Below are positions 60,272 through 64,000 of a stretch of DNA of 64,000 bases, one piece after another. A program made the position numbers and the translations under genes. The stretch spans positions 13,072,001 through 13,136,000 of the forward strand of contig NC_061772.1 in NCBI RefSeq assembly GCF_022458985.1. Direction: 5' to 3'. This DNA is from Mugil cephalus (taxonomy: Eukaryota > Chordata > Actinopteri > Mugiliformes > Mugilidae). The notes below the pieces were generated by a model that was given only the letters and a program-made list of their open reading frames with translations, was not told where the DNA came from and searched no databases. The stretch's first letter is position 1, and every line of letters begins with the position of its first letter.

Positions 60272-63200
60272 AAAAAAAAAGGAACAGAATAGGTACATGC
60301 AAGCAGAGTTTGCACCGAAACGGTAACAAACACTGATCGCTACATTTAAATGAAAAAACTTAATAGAGGATTATACAGTTAGATCAACACATTTGTGTAG
60401 CAGAAAACGCTGTTTTTTACCTTCTGTTGGAGCGAACGTAGGAGCTATAGCTTCTCATTTCTACGTTACCTCTGTTAGCACGGCGCACATGTGATCGAGG
60501 AGACAACCATAAGACAAGAAAAAACCTTTATGAATCTCCAGGAGAGGAAATTTTGTTAACTTAAAATCGGGGCTCAGATTGACTGATAATGAATATTAAA
60601 ACATGAGCCCCTGGCAAGAAAATTGTGAGACACTTTTCAGACCACCAGTCAAATTCTTCTTCTTTAGCTCTGGTTTTAGTTTCTACTAACTCATAAGTAA
60701 GTAGTGTACAGTGGATTTTCCTTTCTCACTAGAAACAAATTGTTGTTTTTGCCAAAAACAAAGTTATGAGAGTGAACCAAAACAGGAAAAGTGCAGATCA
60801 GTGTGAAGTCAGTACAATAGGCGGTTTAGGCTTCTTTGTCAGTTTGCGGCAGATCACACACACAGATCATACACAGACCCGAACGCTGTAGCTGACATGC
60901 AACTCCCCAGAAATGTAACCAAGCAGACCGCAAGAGCTGTGATTGGTCTGCTTGTCCATCTCCGCAATTTTTGTTTTGATTGTTTTGGATCAGTAAAGAA
61001 TCACTAAGGTTAACTGAGGAGGTTTGGAGATACAGACATCGGGATGACTCGCCTTCGGCGAAATTTTGACAAACGTTTTGGTCGCCATTGTTGAAAATGG
61101 AGTAGGGAGCAGAAACTAATTCTCAAAAATAACACAGTGCCCACTGACATTTGTGTGGCGTTTTTACACAGCGAGTGGCGAATGGCGTAGGCTACATGTG
61201 TAGGTTATGGCATCTATGTCCTGCAGTACTTACTACTAAATGAGCCTTAAAGCTCCAGATTCAAGTGATAATTCTGTGCTAGCCATCCCACCCTTCCACA
61301 TTGTTTTCACATGAAGCTGATGAAGTTTTACATGAAGCTAATATAACTTCATCCTTCAAAACAATAAATCTCTCAGTCTTTTTGTCAGATTGCTACATAC
61401 AGGATTTTTATTTTATTTTATGCAGCACATTTATGCTCCCAAGAGGATGAGCCCTGTCTGTGTTGGAAGCACTGTAAGTTTTCCTATTGGATCATTCGCA
61501 GCCAAAATGTAAGAAGTATACTCGAGATATAAGATATAAGGTTTCCTGGTTATTCTTCCCGTATTGATCCAACATGAGGGTCTATTTGGCTGTGAAGTTT
61601 GTTGCACACATTTCCTGTCCCCCCTGAAGGTGGAGAGTTGTTTAGATTTCAACAGTCGTTTGGCCCCTTTTCACGTGTATTGTATTGAAATGAATAAATT
61701 CTCCTTATGCTTTTTGTCCATTCAATACCTCTCTCTTGTTGGATACGAATCCAGCTCTGGGAGATATTGGCAAGCCATTTTTTTTTAGGGTGAACCGTTC
61801 CTTTAAGACTTATCAGCAGCTCTCTGCAGTGGGCTGTTAAGTTGTGAAAATAGAAACCTCACTGATTTATGTTGATTGCAAAAACCTTGACTTTGGACGG
61901 CTCTGTGTTCTTGGCACCAGAGTTTGCCTGAAATCCTGCTGAGTAGACAACTGCTTTTCCCTGCAATAAGTTGTCAGTTTGGAAGACAATAAAATATGAA
62001 CTCTTAGGAAAACTTAAGACAAGTTAAAGCAACTGGCTGGTAGCGGGCCAGATAAACGGCAGAATCACTTGTAATGTGCTCGTATAGGCACCGTGTACGC
62101 TGAAGTTAACCTGTTACAGGACAAAGAAAAATGGAAAAGAGGCACAAAACATAGAATGTGTGCATTTATATCAATATGCAAGTTAATTTTTTGTGTCTTA
62201 TTTTTGCCGTTTCCTTCATAGTACTTCAAGATCCCAGCTCCAACGTCGGAGTCACCTTCTGCTCTTCGCGTCTTCTCCTTCTACTTGTCCAGCGACAGCA
62301 AAGACCAGCCACAAGCCAGCTTTGACTGCATCCATCAGTACGTTTCCAGGTATGAGGTTAATCAGTTTTAAACTCATCGTTTCCACACGCGAAAGAGAAA
62401 TTAACTACCGCTGTCGTTTCTTCGGCAAATTAAAACCATCCCTTCTTCCCCCCATTGAAGCTCATCCCAACCCCGGCACAAAGGAAAGCTAACAAAAACT
62501 CTGTCATCCACATAAACTAGCAAAGAATTTTGGCAAAAATTTCCTTCAAGAGAGGGATTTCTCGCTGCTGAGTTGCCAGATGCGCCATGTGTGAGTGTTT
62601 CATCTGGCCTACCGGCTGCGGCTCATGTGACCCTAGATGACAGCTTTTTCTCATCCCCATAGTTCAGCAGTTTTGAAACCACTCTTGAAAATAACAAAAA
62701 AACAAAAAAGAAATGTTTTCTCAGCTCTCGCTGCGCTCCCGAATCAGGGGAGACGACGAGCTCGCAGCTCGCTGCGCACACAGCATGGGGCCATTGTAAT
62801 TTCCTGAGTATTTCTGAGCTGAGCCTCTCATTACTGAGACCTGTGATGCCTTATTTATGGAGTGGATATGCTTGGAAACTGGAGGTTATGCTCAGTTGCT
62901 GCCAGATGGCTAATTGTGGTCTGAACTTTAACTAGTTCTGGTTCCAGTCAGCTGCTGCGGCCAAGAGAAACAGCGCGAGGGCAAGATCACGCTCTCCCTT
63001 CTCCCACATTTGTTTTGAGGATAAAGAGGAGAAATGGTCAGTGGTCACATGTGTAATTGCATTGTGAAAATGAATATTGGATCAGGGGAAAAGGCTCCTA
63101 TTTTTAAATATAGAAAAAAAAAAAAAGGGAGTTGGCAGTACAGTTGATCCCAGTTTTGTTTACCACACTAATGTAGCCCAGGTTTGTGTATTAAACTTTT

Positions 63201-63687
63201 ATTTTTTCCTTGTTTTGCGAGCACTGCTGGCAGGAGCCGGAGTGATCCTGGTGGTTTTCCACGGGCTCTGTTCTGCTTTGAACCAGGATATCTGTCTTTT
63301 TCACATGTCGCAGGCCGCCAAGCTAAATCTGTCCTGTGACATAACGTACAGTAACTATAGACCCGTCTTAGCCAGCTTCTACCACAAAGCCACTTCATGC
63401 TGCGCGGAGCCTATAGCAGTGCGCTGCTCCGAGATGGCTCACAGCACCACGTCTCACCAGTGTTTACTGTAGAGCCTGCAGAAAGCCCCTGCGCTCCAAC
63501 AGCTGCGTGTTTTCGTTTCGCAGCGACGGCCGCGAGCAGCTGGAGGGTCAAGGCAGCATCCAGGACAAGATCACCGTGTGTGCCACAGATGACTCCTACC
63601 AGATGACCCGCGAGAGGATGTCTCAGGTGGAGAAGGACAGCTGGAGCCGCTCGGCCATTGAGATCAAACCTGGAGCCACACATCCAA
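47630..63687 (+). CDS. ell3: ELL-family RNA polymerase II elongation factor, exons 1-4 (partial; ell3 by synteny)
   Basis: Exons 47630-47770, 48332-48379, 62222-62349 and 63524-63687 join in frame at GT-AG sites to about 161 codons. The rest lies beyond the window. Exon 1 gives [20 protein letters not shown] and [15 protein letters not shown]. Exon 2 gives [10 protein letters not shown]. Exon 3 gives [20 protein letters not shown]. Exon 4 gives [20 protein letters not shown] and [10 protein letters not shown]. These match the conserved N-terminal ELL domain of human ELL and ELL2. ELL proteins suppress Pol II pausing in super elongation and little elongation complexes in the nucleus. Which paralogue it is cannot be settled by residues, since both ELL-like and ELL2-like positions occur. 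I infer ell3 because human ELL3 and SERF2 are also divergent neighbours. Intron 2 is 13.8 kb. Confidence 0.93.
53815..53846. repeat. (GT)16 microsatellite
   Basis: Dinucleotide run in ELL intron 2. Confidence 0.95.
59153..59185. repeat. (GT)16 microsatellite
   Basis: Dinucleotide run in ELL intron 2. Confidence 0.95.
59966..60085. mobile_element. hAT-like terminus relic in ELL intron 2
   Basis: TAGGGACATCCCAGTTGG, then GATCGGTATTGGGGCAGATC and CAGGCCTTTTT, resembles the start of fish hAT elements related to the one at 11171. The right end and a target duplication were not found. Confidence 0.35.
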
Positions 63688-64000
63688 GTGAGTTAGGCGA
63701 GAGGCCTCTGTGGCTGCGGGGGTGTGTGTGAGATTTTCACTGTGGAAAGGCCAAATAACTTTGAGTTCAGACAGGGACCAGTAAATTGGATGTGGATACA
63801 GTGATACCATATAAAAATAAAAATAGAAATATAATAGCACCAATAAAAGTAATATGCGTATTGGCTTTCCTTGAAAAATATGTGCTCAGTTCTCCGAGAT
63901 GAAAACCAAATATTTCCCTGTTGGGATGTGTGATGGAGCCAGATGTGCAGGCTGCTTGTTCATTTGTACAAACAGAACTTAAAAAGCGAACTCTTCTCTC

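Larger units (their letters stand above)
48380..62221 (+). other. ell3: ELL gene intron 2 (13.8 kb), no supported nested gene
   Basis: A large intron in a gene whose other visible introns are about 0.6 and 1.2 kb. It contains GT microsatellites (53815-53846, 59153-59185), a CCT run near 52511-52534, AT repeats near 60247-60268 and a hAT-like start near 59967. It also has several non-repetitive blocks that could be regulatory. No nested exon or RNA gene could be supported on either strand. Confidence 0.6.

Noticed and set aside
63077-63472. 131-codon + frame just before ELL exon 4
   Set aside because: It lies within intron 3, in a different frame from the ELL exons and without an acceptor-donor pair.

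Overview
This window is vertebrate genomic DNA, almost certainly from a teleost fish. Coding sequence is split into short exons with GT-AG introns. The recognisable genes are vertebrate ones (sema4b, serf2, an ELL elongation factor). The gaps hold fish-type Tc1/mariner and hAT transposons and long microsatellites. The species cannot be read from the sequence.

Layout. (1) 1-4670: last coding exon of sema4b on + and a long 3' UTR. (2) 5.7-18.4 kb: a tandem cluster of three PIM-kinase-like copies, all on +. Copy 1 (5824-8621) is intact, with six exons and 665 codons. An unusual Lys/Arg-rich N-terminal half, built of seven 36-39-residue repeats, precedes the kinase domain. Copies 2 and 3 are pseudogenes with deletions, frameshifts, a lost splice acceptor or lost kinase motifs. 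Each also carries a hAT-type element inside its repeat exon, with an exact 8-bp target duplication. (3) 18.4-25.5 kb: gene-free and full of transposon relics. (4) 25.5-27.5 kb: serf2 on -, three coding exons, with an NRF-1/CCAAT-type promoter. (5) 27.5-47.4 kb: about 20 kb with no supported gene, holding short hAT, Tc1 and MITE elements, a tRNA-Asn relic, a CTCF-like motif and microsatellites. (6) 47.5 kb to the window end: 5' part of an ELL-family gene on +, with four exons in the window and a 13.8 kb second intron.

How the parts relate. serf2 and the ELL gene are divergent neighbours, the same relative arrangement as SERF2 and ELL3 in human; from this I infer that the ELL gene is ell3. The kinase cluster lies between sema4b and serf2 and looks like a lineage-specific expansion undergoing duplication and decay. 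The most unusual object is the intact PIM-like kinase, whose repetitive basic N-terminus differs in repeat number between the tandem copies.
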